DNA from: Micromonospora qiuiae
GTDB taxonomy: Bacteria; Actinomycetota; Actinomycetes; Mycobacteriales; Micromonosporaceae
Direction: 5' to 3'
Length of the DNA stretch: 64,000 nucleotides
NCBI RefSeq assembly: GCF_016863555.1
Contig: NZ_BOPC01000044.1
Location: 1-64,000, forward strand
Of the stretch, positions 41,335 to 50,684 are shown in pieces. Every line of letters starts with the position of its first letter. Position 1 is the first letter of the stretch. The translations under genes and the position numbers were made by a program. The notes beneath the pieces were generated by a model. That model made no database searches. It had not been told where the DNA came from and saw only the letters and a program-made list of their open reading frames with translations.

Positions 41335-43086
41335 TCAGTGACAGCCACAGGTGGCGAGGGCCGCCGCGATCCGGTCGAGCGCCACCCGGGCCGGCTCCCC
41401 TCCGTCCGGCGGAACCTGGTCGGTGAGCACCGCGAAGGCCAGCAATCGTCCTTCGGTCGTGGTCACCACCCCGGCGATGGCGTGCACCCTGGTCAACGTG
41501 CCTGTCTTGGCGCGGACCGTCCCGACTCCGGCGGCCGTGCCCGGCGCCGAGCCGTAGCGGTCGCGCAGCGTGCCGGACCAGCCACCGACCGGGAGCCCGC
41601 TGAAGACGCCACCGAGTTCGGGCCGGTCCGGGCTGGCCGCGAGCGCCAGCAGTTCGGTCAGCAGCACCGGACTGACCAGGTTCGTGCGGGACAGACCGCT
41701 GCCGTCGGCGAGCCTCATGCCGTCGGTCGGCAGGCCCAGTTCGGACAGCACGTCGGTCATCGCCGCGGCGGCACCGGCGAACGAGGCGGGCTGGTCACGG
41801 GCCAGGGCGACCTGGCGGGCCAGCGCCTCGGCGACGATGTTGTCGCTCTCGCTGATCATGATGTCGACCAGCCGGATCAGCGGCGGGGAGTGCACCACGC
41901 CCAGCTCGGCGCCGGGCTCGACGGTCCCGGCCGGCGTCCCGGTCGGCGCCGCTGGAGCGGTGCCCCGCCGCACGGCGGTTTCCGGTACGCCGAGCAGGCG
42001 GGCGAAGGCCCGGCCGGCCGTGAGCTCCGGCTGGGGAACCCGCTCGGCCCACCCCTGGCCGGCCTTGGGATCCTTGCGCGCGCCGTCGAGCATCAGCGCG
42101 GTCACTGCGGCGCCGTACCCGTGGGTGGGGATGTCCTCGTCCCAGCCCGGCTCGTGCACCGGCCCGGGGTAGAGCGACGCATCGACGACGACCCGGGTCG
42201 GCGCGATCCCACCCAGTGCCGTACGCACCTGGTTGGCGAGGTCTTTCAGGCTGGCCGCCCCCGGATAGAAGCCCTTGGCACCGGCTGCCAGGGCCGGGTC
42301 CCCGCCGCCGACGATCACCACCTCACCCGGCTCTGATCCGGCCACCGCCCGGGTCGGAATCCGGTATCCGGGGCCACGCGCGGTGAGCACCGCCACCGCG
42401 GTCAGCAGCTTGGTCACCGAAGCCGGCACGGTGCCCTCACCGCCACCCCGTTCGAAAAGCGACTGCCCGGTCAGCACGTCGGCCACCGCCAGGTTGACCC
42501 GACCGCCGAGAGCGGCATCGCCGACCAGCGGGTCGAGCACGGCGCGCAGCCCTTCGGCACTGGGCATCGGCGCGCCGACGTCGGCTGTGGCCAGCACCGC
42601 GACCGGCACGGGTTCCGGCACGCCGGTGCTGGCGGGACCGGCGGATCCGTCGCCCAGCCAACGCCCCACCGGCCCGGGGCGAGCCACGACCAGCCCCACC
42701 GCGACGAGAACGAGCACCAGAACGGCGGCGAGCACCAGCGGCAGTCGCCGGCGGGAGGGAGACCGGGGCGGCTGCGCAACCGCGCCGGCGGGCGGGCCGC
42801 CGCCACCCGGTGGCTGATCGGGTGCCAGAGTTGTTCCGTCCGGCTTTGGGCGATTTCCCGCCGTCAACTCGGGCGTCGGTTCGGTGGCGCCCCGCACTGA
42901 GGCCGTGCCCCTGTGTGACGAGGCGGACGGGCCGGACGCTGGCGGTGTGAGCGGAGCCGGAGATTGCGGCCGGAGGGCTTGCGCGTCGGGCACCGGGACC
43001 CGCCCGGTCGCCGGCTTCGCCGGCGGCTGACCGGTACCCGCCTCACCGGCACCCCCGGGACGGTAGTGTGAATCTTCCCTCCCCAC
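41335..43086 (-). CDS. dacB: D-alanyl-D-alanine carboxypeptidase, PBP4/DacB type
   Basis: A 583-residue S13-family peptidase that trims or cleaves peptidoglycan peptides. A disordered Pro-rich cytoplasmic N-terminus (about 1-115) precedes a membrane anchor (LPLVLAAVLVLVLVAVGLVV). Catalytic motifs are SVTK (PASVTKLLTA, near 220), SDN (SESDNIVAEALA, near 413) and KTG (RAKTGTLTRVHAIAG, near 524). Start GTG 43086 (VGREDSHYRP) is chosen; frames upstream reach the divergent ppa region. It is divergent from ppa, as in mycobacteria. The signal anchor places the catalytic domain outside. Confidence 0.92.
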   Translation of the reverse strand: MGREDSHYRPGGAGEAGTGQPPAKPATGRVPVPDAQALRPQSPAPLTPPASGPSASSHRGTASVRGATEPTPELTAGNRPKPDGTTLAPDQPPGGGGPPAGAVAQPPRSPSRRRLPLVLAAVLVLVLVAVGLVVARPGPVGRWLGDGSAGPASTGVPEPVPVAVLATADVGAPMPSAEGLRAVLDPLVGDAALGGRVNLAVADVLTGQSLFERGGGEGTVPASVTKLLTAVAVLTARGPGYRIPTRAVAGSEPGEVVIVGGGDPALAAGAKGFYPGAASLKDLANQVRTALGGIAPTRVVVDASLYPGPVHEPGWDEDIPTHGYGAAVTALMLDGARKDPKAGQGWAERVPQPELTAGRAFARLLGVPETAVRRGTAPAAPTGTPAGTVEPGAELGVVHSPPLIRLVDIMISESDNIVAEALARQVALARDQPASFAGAAAAMTDVLSELGLPTDGMRLADGSGLSRTNLVSPVLLTELLALAASPDRPELGGVFSGLPVGGWSGTLRDRYGSAPGTAAGVGTVRAKTGTLTRVHAIAGVVTTTEGRLLAFAVLTDQVPPDGGEPARVALDRIAAALATCGCH

Positions 43087-43238
43087 GACCCCCTCCTCCC
43101 CGTCTGGAACTGACCTGGGTGACACTACTTCGGTCCGAAGACTATGCGGCGGTCGGAGTCGGTGGGTGCGCATTCGCCTGTCCGGGTTGGCCGCCGGTTC
43201 CGCGTCAAGCCAGCGTGGGCGAACGAGGGAGCGTGCAG

Positions 43239-43745
43239 ATGGATTTCGACGTCACGGTTGAGATCCCCAAGGGTCACCGCAACAAGTACGAGGTGGACCA
43301 CGTGACCGGCCGGATCCGGCTGGACCGCACGCTCTTCACCTCCACCCAGTACCCGGCGGACTACGGATTCATCGAGGGCACCCTGGGCGCGGACGGCGAC
43401 CCACTGGACGCCCTGGTGCTGGTACCCGAGCCGACTTTCCCAGGCTGCCTGATCCGGTGCCGCACCATCGGCATGTTCCGGATGACGGACGAGAAGGGCG
43501 GCGACGACAAGGTCCTCTGCGTCCCTTACGAGGATCCGCGACAGGAACACCTGCGTGACATTCACCACCTCGGTGAGTTCGACCGGCTGGAGATCCAGCA
43601 CTTCTTCGAGGTGTACAAGGACCTGGAGCCGGGCAAGTCGGTCGAGGGAGCGACCTGGGTGGGGCGTACCGAGGCCGAGGCCGAGATCCAGGCGTCGTAC
43701 CAGCGGGCCAGGGAGGCCGCGGAGCGCGGGGAATCCACGCACTGA
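43239..43745 (+). CDS. ppa: Inorganic pyrophosphatase
   Basis: A 168-residue family I pyrophosphatase that hydrolyses PPi to phosphate and drives biosynthetic reactions. Conserved metal-binding segments are IPKGHRNKYEVDH, YPADYGFIEGTLGADGDPLD (with the Asp ligands) and EDPRQEHLRDIHHLGEFD. Two histidines after the Asp cluster are typical of actinobacterial enzymes. Start ATG 43239 fits the family opening MDFDVTVEIP. It is divergent from dacB across a 152-base gap. Confidence 0.95.
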   Translation: MDFDVTVEIPKGHRNKYEVDHVTGRIRLDRTLFTSTQYPADYGFIEGTLGADGDPLDALVLVPEPTFPGCLIRCRTIGMFRMTDEKGGDDKVLCVPYEDPRQEHLRDIHHLGEFDRLEIQHFFEVYKDLEPGKSVEGATWVGRTEAEAEIQASYQRAREAAERGESTH

Positions 43746-43772
43746 CCCGATCTGTCGACCGGCCCGGGGTTG

Positions 43773-45173
43773 CTAGCCGAGCAGCCCTCGGGCCCGTTCG
43801 TAGAGGCCGAGCACCGCGCAGGCGATCGGCACCACGGAAACCACCAGGACAGTGTCGGTGACATCGGCGAGCCGACCGAGGTACGGGGAGACCGGCCGGC
43901 GGGCGTACGTGATGCCGCTGGCCACCACCATCAGGGCGACCAGCAGCCCGCCGACCGCCAGGGCGAGTTGACCGGTCGGGCCGGTCTGTGCGGTGAGCAC
44001 CGCGCCGAGGACGGCGTATCCGGCCGACCCGGCGAGCACCAGCGGCACCCGGTGTCGGATCGCCGCGAAGAGCCGGGCCCGCAGCAGCAGCACCGCCGAG
44101 GCCACCGCGACGAGCAGCCGGCCGGCACCGCCGCCGGTGACACCGAGAACCACCGCGGCGGCCACGGCCAGCACCCCGTGCGCGATCAGCATTCCGGTCA
44201 GCATCTCCTCGGTGCGGGTTACCGCCGCGTACACCCGTCCCCGGTCGGGCAGGTCGCGGGCCCGGTCCGGGTCGTCCGGGGCGCCGGTGGGCAGGGTGAT
44301 CGGCGGCAGCGGCACCTTGCCCAGCCGAATGGCCAGCAGCGGAATCGCCCCGATCGCGAAGGGCAGCACGCAGAGCAACACGGCCGCCGTGCCGGCCGGA
44401 CCGAGCAGCAGGGCACCGAGGGCGGCCGGAACACCGACCGCGCCCGTCACCACCCCCGCCACGAAGACCCGTAGCCGGGTCGCCACCCCGAGCAGCCCGA
44501 GCACCGAGACCAGCAGCAGCGCCGCTGAACCGGCCAGCAGCTCGGCCGCGCCGATCCAGCGCAGCGGGGCGAGCGGACCGACCGGGTCGCCCGAGCTGAC
44601 GGCGAGCGCACCGGCCGTCGCCGCGTAGGGGAGCGCATAGCCACCGACCGTCGCTCCCGCCGGCCCGTCGCCCTGGGCGCGGGACAGCACCGTGCCGGCC
44701 AGCACGAGCAGCACTGCCACCAGGGTCGCGGCCTGCCAACCGGCCGCCTGGCCCGGTCCACCGGCGAGCAGGGCGAGCAGGCCGACGGCGAGCGGGACTG
44801 CGGCACCGCCCAGCGCGGCGGCTCGGGTGGCGTTGGGCGACCAGGCACCGCCGCGCCGCCGTGCGCCGTCGACGATAACCTCCACCACGTCGTCGTACTC
44901 CAGCTCGGGCCATTGGGCGCGGGCCGGCACCAGGTGCAGCACCTCGCCGTCGCGGACGCCCTGGGTGAGCAGGGGCTGCGCGGTCGCCAGCACGCTGCCG
45001 TCGCAGCGCCGGAGCACCCAGCCGCCGTGCCGTTCGCCATCGTCGGCGAGGCCTTCGCCCACGTGGCGCAGCACCTCGGGTAGCAGTTCGACGAGCGGAA
45101 CCTGCTCTGGCAGGGCCACGTCCACCCGTCGCTGAGGGGCACTGACGGTGACCCGAGCCAGCCCGATTGTCAT
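43773..45173 (-). CDS. eccD: Type VII secretion integral membrane protein EccD
   Basis: A 466-residue protein with a ubiquitin-like N-terminal domain (about 1-85; ARVTVSAPQRRVDVALPEQV, DGEVLHLVPA) and about eleven membrane helices from residue 115 to the end, the EccD layout. EccD dimers form the membrane vestibule of ESX secretion complexes. It is divergent from eccC across 101 bases and converges with ppa. Neither eccB nor eccE lies nearby. The helices are Ala/Leu/Gly-rich as expected for this genome. Confidence 0.87.
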   Translation of the reverse strand: MTIGLARVTVSAPQRRVDVALPEQVPLVELLPEVLRHVGEGLADDGERHGGWVLRRCDGSVLATAQPLLTQGVRDGEVLHLVPARAQWPELEYDDVVEVIVDGARRRGGAWSPNATRAAALGGAAVPLAVGLLALLAGGPGQAAGWQAATLVAVLLVLAGTVLSRAQGDGPAGATVGGYALPYAATAGALAVSSGDPVGPLAPLRWIGAAELLAGSAALLLVSVLGLLGVATRLRVFVAGVVTGAVGVPAALGALLLGPAGTAAVLLCVLPFAIGAIPLLAIRLGKVPLPPITLPTGAPDDPDRARDLPDRGRVYAAVTRTEEMLTGMLIAHGVLAVAAAVVLGVTGGGAGRLLVAVASAVLLLRARLFAAIRHRVPLVLAGSAGYAVLGAVLTAQTGPTGQLALAVGGLLVALMVVASGITYARRPVSPYLGRLADVTDTVLVVSVVPIACAVLGLYERARGLLG

Positions 45174-45274
45174 CGATTGATCTCCATGTCGAACGGGGGT
45201 GACGGCTGCGCGGACGGAAGGACTTTACCTACGATGAGCCAGGTTCGCGTTACCGAGCGCGGTCAGGAGGTCGA

Positions 45275-48200
45275 GTGTCCACTGTCGTCATCCGGCGGCC
45301 GCCGCGGCGTCCGGCACCGCAGATTCCCGCGGGTCAGCTGCCGGTCGAGGCACCGCCGGAGATTCCGGCGGGCACCGGCGGACGCTGGCACCAGATGCTG
45401 ATGGTGCTGCCGATGCTCGGTGGCACGGTCGCGATGGCGATGATGTTCGGCCGGGGCGGGGGTGCCTACTCGTACGTGGTCGGTGGCATGTTCGGCCTCT
45501 CCTCGCTGGCCATGCTGGTGACCACCTGGGGCAGTGCCTCGGGCAGCCCGAAGAAGTCCGAGATGATGGCGGCCCGCCGGGAGTACCTGCGGCACCTGAC
45601 GACGCTGCGACGCCAGGCTCGGCAGACTGCGATGCGGCAGCGCGTGGGCCTCTTCTACCGCCATCCGGATCCGGCGCTGCTCTGGTCGACGGTGGACAGC
45701 CACCGGGTCTGGGAGCGGCGCCCCACCGATCCGGATTTCGCCGTGGTGCGGGTCGGGGTCGGGCCGCAGACCCTGGCCACCCCGTTGGTCCCGCCGGTCA
45801 CCCGCCCGCTGGAGGAGCTGGAGCCGATGACGGCCGGCGCCCTGCGCCGATTCCTCGACGCGTACTCCGTGGTGCCCGACCTGCCGGTGGCCGTGTCGCT
45901 GCGCAGCTTCGCCCGGATCTTCGTCCGGGGCACGTCGACCGGCCCTAGCGGATCGGCGGACGCACAGGCGCTTGCCCGGGCGATGCTCACCCAGCTCGCG
46001 GTGTTCCACGCCCCGGACGAGTTGCTCGTCGCCGTCTGCGCCGGGCCGGAACGACGCGGCGCCTGGGAGTGGGTCAAGTGGCTGCCGCACGCCCAGCACC
46101 CGACCCGCGGCGACGCTCTCGGTCCGGTGCGGCTGGTGACCAGTTCGGCGGTCGAGTTGGAACGCCTGCTCGACGAGGTGCTCGCCCCCCGGTCCCGGTT
46201 CAGCCCGGCCGGTCCCGCCACCGACGGGCCGCACCTGGTGATCGTCCTGGACGGCGGCGACCTCACCGGCACCAACGAACTGGCCGGGGACGGCGGCATC
46301 GACGCGGTCACCCTGATCGACCTGGGCACCCCGCCACCCCGGCTGCTCGACCGCTACGCACTGCTACTCGATCTGCGCGGCGGCCGGTTGCGGTCGCACT
46401 CGGCGGACGGACCCGCGGAGGTCGGCAGGGCCGACGCACTGGCGATCGCCGAGGCCGAGGCGGTGGCCCGCCGGTTGGCACCGCTGCGCCTGGCCGCCGC
46501 CACCAGTAGGACGGACACGACGCCCGGCATCGAGCCGGGACTGCCGGAGTTGCTCGGCATCGGCGACCCGGAAAGCTTCACTGCCGACCAGGGCTGGGCC
46601 CCGCGATCGGCGCGGGAGCGACTGCGGGTCCCCATCGGCGTCGGCGTGGACGGCGGTGCGGTCGAGCTGGATCTCAAGGAGTCGGCGCAGGACGGTATGG
46701 GCCCCCACGGGTTGCTCATCGGCGCCACCGGCTCCGGCAAGTCCGAGCTGCTGCGTACGCTGGTGCTCGGGCTGGCCGCCAGCCACTCCTCCGAGCAGCT
46801 CAACTTCGTGCTGGTCGACTTCAAGGGTGGGGCGACGTTCGCCTCCTTCGACCGGCTGCCGCACACCGCGGCGGTGATCACCAACCTGGCCGACGCGCTG
46901 CCCCTGGTCGACCGCATGGTCGACGCGATCAACGGAGAACTCGTCCGCCGGCAGGAACTGCTGCGCCGGGCCGGCAACTTTGCCAGCCTCCGCGACTACG
47001 AGCGGGCCCGGGCCGCGGGCAGCCCGTTGGCTCCACTGCCATCGCTGTTGCTGATCTGCGACGAGTTCTCCGAACTGCTGTCGGCCAAGCCCGATTTCAT
47101 CGATCTGTTCGTCCAGATCGGTCGGCTGGGCCGGTCCTTGGGCGTACATCTGCTGCTGGCCTCGCAGCGGCTGGAGGAGGGTCGGCTGCGCGGCCTCGAC
47201 ACCCACCTGTCGTACCGGATCAGCCTGCGGACCTTCTCCGCGTTGGAGTCGCGAACGGTGCTCGGGGTGCCCGACGCGCACCAGTTGCCCCGCTCTCCGG
47301 GGCACGGCTACCTGCGCTTCGGCACCGAGCCGTTACTGCGATTCAAGACCGCCTACGTCTCCGGGCCGGTACGCCGTCGCGGCGCGGAGGCCGCCGCCGT
47401 CGGACCCGCCCGGCCTCGGTTGCTCACCTTCTCCACCCACTTCACACCCGCCCCGCCGCCTCCCGCACCCGTTGCCGAGCAGGAGGAGGAGAACCAGGAG
47501 ACCCTGCTGGACATGTTGGTCGCCCGGCTTGCCGGGCAGGGACCACCGGCCCACCAGGTGTGGCTGCCGCCGCTGGACGGCGCACCTGCGCTGGACGAAC
47601 TGGTCGGGCCGCTCGTGGTGGATCCGCACCGCGGGCTGACCTTCGGCAATCCGGAGCTGCACGGGGCGCTGCAGGTGCCGGTGGCCGTGGTCGACAAGCC
47701 GTACGAGCAGCGCCGCGACGTGCTCTGGCTGGCGTTGGACGGCGCGGCGGGCCACGTCGCGGTCGTCGGCGGTACGCAGAGCGGCAAGTCCACCGCGCTC
47801 CGCACGATGATCTGCTCGTTGGCGCTCACCCACACCGCGGCCGAGGTGCAGGTCTACTGTCTCGACTTCGGCGGCGGCGGGCTGGCCGCGCTGCGTGACC
47901 TGCCCCAGGTCGGCGGCGTCACCGGCCGGACCGACCCCACCGGCGTACGACGCACGGTGGGCGAGATGGCCACCCTGCTGGCCGACCGGGAACGCACCTT
48001 CGCCGAAGCCGGGGTGGAGTCGATCAGCGCCTGGCGACAGCATCGCGCCGCCCGGGCCCGGGCCGGTGAGCCCGATGACGACCTGTTCGGCGACGTCTTC
48101 CTCGTCGTGGACGGATGGGCCACCCTGCGCGCGGAGTACGACGACCTCGAACCGTTGATCACCGACCTTGCCACCCGCGGCCTGTCGTACGGCCTGCACG

Positions 48201-49219
48201 TGGTGGCGAGCGCGGTGCGCTGGCTGGACTTCCGCCCGGCCATCCGGGACCTCTTCGGTTCCCGGCTGGAGCTACGCCTCGGTGATCCGTCCGACTCACT
48301 GGTCGCCCGCCGCGCGGCGGTCGACGTACCGGAGCAGAAGCCGGGGCGGGGCATCACCGCCGAGAGCCTGCACTTCCTCACCGCGCTGCCGCGCTCCGCC
48401 GACTCGGACACTGTCGGCCTCGTGCGGCGGGTGCAGGAAGCCTGGTCCGGGCCGGCGGCCCCGCGGGTGCGGCTGCTTCCCGCGGTGCTGCCGTACGCCG
48501 ATCTCGACCTCGATGCCACCACCGGGTTGCAGATGCCGATCGGAATCGCCGAGGCGGACCTGCGTCCCGTCGTCCTCGACTTCGCCACCGAGCCGCACTT
48601 CGTGGTCTACGGCGACGCCGAGTGCGGCAAGTCGTCGTTCCTGCGCGCCCTGGCCACCTCGATCGTCACCCGGTTCACCCCGGAGCAGGCTCGGGTGATC
48701 CTGGTGGACTATCGGCGCAGCCTGCTCGGTGTCATCGAGACACCTCACCTGATCGGGTACGGCACGGCCGCGGCGCACACCGCCGAGCTGATCGAGTCAG
48801 CCGCCGGCTACATGCAGGGCCGGATTCCCGGCCCGGAGGTCAGCCCGGCACAGTTGCGCGACCGGTCGTGGTGGTCCGGGCCGGAGTTGTTCGTCCTGGT
48901 CGATGACTACGACCTGGTCGCCAGCGGGCCGGCGAACCCGCTGCGGGCCCTGGAGGAGCACCTGCCGCAGGCCCGGGACGTCGGACTGCACCTGGTACTG
49001 GTACGCCGATGCGGCGGTGCCGGCCGCGCCCAGTACGAGCCCGTCATGCAGCGGCTGCGCGAACTGTCCACCTCGGGCCTGGTGATGTCGGGCAACCCGG
49101 AGGAAGGCGCGCTGCTCGGCGCGGTACGGCCCGGTCCACTGCCGCCCGGACGCGGCCGGCTGCTCACCCGACGCGAGGGGGTACGCCTGGTCCAGCTGGC
49201 CCACCTGCCGCCACAGTGA
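45275..49219 (+). CDS. eccC: Type VII secretion ATPase EccC (fused EccCa/EccCb)
   Basis: A 1314-residue ESX motor protein. Two membrane helices (MLMVLPMLGGTVAMAMMFG and YVVGGMFGLSSLAMLV, about 46-90) precede three FtsK/SpoIIIE-type domains. Their P-loops are GATGSGKSELL (near 483), GGTQSGKSTAL (near 831) and GDAECGKSSFL (near 1111). LLLICDEFSELL in domain 1 is Walker B, and DYRRSLLGV marks domain 3. EccC recognises WXG100 substrates and powers export. The full-length fused form is the common non-mycobacterial arrangement. Start GTG 45275 follows AGGAGG. Confidence 0.93.
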   Translation: MSTVVIRRPPRRPAPQIPAGQLPVEAPPEIPAGTGGRWHQMLMVLPMLGGTVAMAMMFGRGGGAYSYVVGGMFGLSSLAMLVTTWGSASGSPKKSEMMAARREYLRHLTTLRRQARQTAMRQRVGLFYRHPDPALLWSTVDSHRVWERRPTDPDFAVVRVGVGPQTLATPLVPPVTRPLEELEPMTAGALRRFLDAYSVVPDLPVAVSLRSFARIFVRGTSTGPSGSADAQALARAMLTQLAVFHAPDELLVAVCAGPERRGAWEWVKWLPHAQHPTRGDALGPVRLVTSSAVELERLLDEVLAPRSRFSPAGPATDGPHLVIVLDGGDLTGTNELAGDGGIDAVTLIDLGTPPPRLLDRYALLLDLRGGRLRSHSADGPAEVGRADALAIAEAEAVARRLAPLRLAAATSRTDTTPGIEPGLPELLGIGDPESFTADQGWAPRSARERLRVPIGVGVDGGAVELDLKESAQDGMGPHGLLIGATGSGKSELLRTLVLGLAASHSSEQLNFVLVDFKGGATFASFDRLPHTAAVITNLADALPLVDRMVDAINGELVRRQELLRRAGNFASLRDYERARAAGSPLAPLPSLLLICDEFSELLSAKPDFIDLFVQIGRLGRSLGVHLLLASQRLEEGRLRGLDTHLSYRISLRTFSALESRTVLGVPDAHQLPRSPGHGYLRFGTEPLLRFKTAYVSGPVRRRGAEAAAVGPARPRLLTFSTHFTPAPPPPAPVAEQEEENQETLLDMLVARLAGQGPPAHQVWLPPLDGAPALDELVGPLVVDPHRGLTFGNPELHGALQVPVAVVDKPYEQRRDVLWLALDGAAGHVAVVGGTQSGKSTALRTMICSLALTHTAAEVQVYCLDFGGGGLAALRDLPQVGGVTGRTDPTGVRRTVGEMATLLADRERTFAEAGVESISAWRQHRAARARAGEPDDDLFGDVFLVVDGWATLRAEYDDLEPLITDLATRGLSYGLHVVASAVRWLDFRPAIRDLFGSRLELRLGDPSDSLVARRAAVDVPEQKPGRGITAESLHFLTALPRSADSDTVGLVRRVQEAWSGPAAPRVRLLPAVLPYADLDLDATTGLQMPIGIAEADLRPVVLDFATEPHFVVYGDAECGKSSFLRALATSIVTRFTPEQARVILVDYRRSLLGVIETPHLIGYGTAAAHTAELIESAAGYMQGRIPGPEVSPAQLRDRSWWSGPELFVLVDDYDLVASGPANPLRALEEHLPQARDVGLHLVLVRRCGGAGRAQYEPVMQRLRELSTSGLVMSGNPEEGALLGAVRPGPLPPGRGRLLTRREGVRLVQLAHLPPQ

Positions 49220-49292
49220 CCCGGAGTCCACGGAACGCCCCTGAAACCGGGACGGAACCGGTAATCTCCGATCGTCATGTGTCCTGCGACGA

Positions 49293-50618
49293 ATGGCTGA
49301 GAATGTGACCAGGGTGCGGCACAGCGGCCCGCTCGGGCCCCGACGGCTCGCTCACCGGACGCTGCTCGTGGCGTTGGCCACCGTGCTGGCGGCCGCCGTC
49401 ACGGTCACACCCGCCACCGCCATGCCGGTCACCTCACCCGCCTTCAGCGTCCCGGTGGCGTACGCGCCCGCAGACGTGATCGAACGCGCTGACCAGATCC
49501 GCGACGAACAGTGGCAACTCGACAAACTGGGCGCGGAGATCGCCTGGCGGACCTCGACCGGGCGCGGAGTGACGGTCGCCGTCATCGATTCCGGGGTGGA
49601 CGGTTCCCATCCGGATCTGGTCGGCCGGGTACTCCCCGGGCTCGACCTGGTCTCCCCGGATGGCACGGCAGAGCCGGATCCGGTCGGCCACGGCACGACG
49701 GTGGCCGGCCTGATCGCCGGGCGCAACGACGACCGACAGGGCGTGGTCGGGCTGGCGCCGGAGGCCCGGATCCTGCCCGTGCGGGTTCTCGACGAGGAGA
49801 ACCGCTACGACGACGCCCTCATCGTGGCCAAGGGCGTGCGGTGGGCGGTCGACAACGGTGCGCGCGTGATCAACCTGTCTCTCGGCGGCAGTGGCGACAG
49901 CGCCGCCCTGGCCGCTGCCATCGACTACGCCTTCGCCCGTGACGTGGTGGTGGTCGCCTGTACCGGCAACCTCGCCACCTCTCCGGACGCGAAAGTGTGG
50001 TACCCGGCCCGCGAGCCGGGCGTGGTCGCGGTCTCCGGTCTTGAACGCAACAGCAACAACCTGTGGAGCGGCGCGATCACCGGCCGCGCCACCGTCCTCA
50101 CCGCTCCGGCCAGCGGACTCGTCGGCGCTCGCCCGCCTTCCGGCTACTGGCGGGTGCAGGGCACCAGCTTCGCCGCGCCGCTGGTCGCCGCGACCGCGGC
50201 CCTGATCCGGTCCCGTTTTCCGCAGATGTCCGCCGGCGACGTGGTGAACCGGCTGCTGGTCACCGCCAAGGACATCGGCCCCACCGGCCGCGACGACCGG
50301 TTCGGCTACGGCCTGGTCGACCCGATCGCGGCACTCACCGCCGACGTGCCGCTGATCCACCACAATCCACTGGACGACAACGACTCGCCGGGGGTCAGCG
50401 GGTTCGGTACGGCGCCCGGTCTGACCCAGGTGGACGAATCGGACGCCGACCAACTCGGCCTGAGCGGGCCGCGCCAGGAGACCCGGTGGCGGGCCCGTGC
50501 CGCCGGGTCGCCGGACGATGCCGCCACGGAACGGCTCTGGATCGGCTCGGCGATTTTCGTCGCCCTGCTCACCGGTGCCGCGCTCATGGTGCGCCGGTTC
50601 CGGCAGTCACAGCGCTGA
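49293..50618 (+). CDS. mycP: Mycosin, type VII-associated subtilisin-like protease
   Basis: A 441-residue S8 peptidase. A signal peptide (LLVALATVLAAAVTVTPATA, about 28-47) is followed by the catalytic triad: Asp in VIDSGVDGSHPDL (near 97), His in GHGTTVAGLIAG (near 133) and Ser in GTSFAAPLVAATAAL (near 292). A C-terminal membrane helix (IGSAIFVALLTGAALMV) anchors it outside the membrane. Mycosins are needed for ESX complex stability. It lies 73 bases after eccC on the same strand. GTG 49305 is an alternative start; no clear ribosome binding site decides between them. Confidence 0.9.
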   Translation: MAENVTRVRHSGPLGPRRLAHRTLLVALATVLAAAVTVTPATAMPVTSPAFSVPVAYAPADVIERADQIRDEQWQLDKLGAEIAWRTSTGRGVTVAVIDSGVDGSHPDLVGRVLPGLDLVSPDGTAEPDPVGHGTTVAGLIAGRNDDRQGVVGLAPEARILPVRVLDEENRYDDALIVAKGVRWAVDNGARVINLSLGGSGDSAALAAAIDYAFARDVVVVACTGNLATSPDAKVWYPAREPGVVAVSGLERNSNNLWSGAITGRATVLTAPASGLVGARPPSGYWRVQGTSFAAPLVAATAALIRSRFPQMSAGDVVNRLLVTAKDIGPTGRDDRFGYGLVDPIAALTADVPLIHHNPLDDNDSPGVSGFGTAPGLTQVDESDADQLGLSGPRQETRWRARAAGSPDDAATERLWIGSAIFVALLTGAALMVRRFRQSQR

Positions 50619-50684
50619 CCGAAGCGGTGCCGGGTGAAGCACGGTGGCCGGCGGCTCGGCCGGCTGCCGGGCGGCGACTGAGCG

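Noticed and set aside
40363..42336. 657-codon plus-strand frame opposite the metalloprotease and dacB
   Set aside because: It is antisense to HEVTH and SVTK/SDN/KTG genes, and its product is His/Gly/Arg-rich noise.
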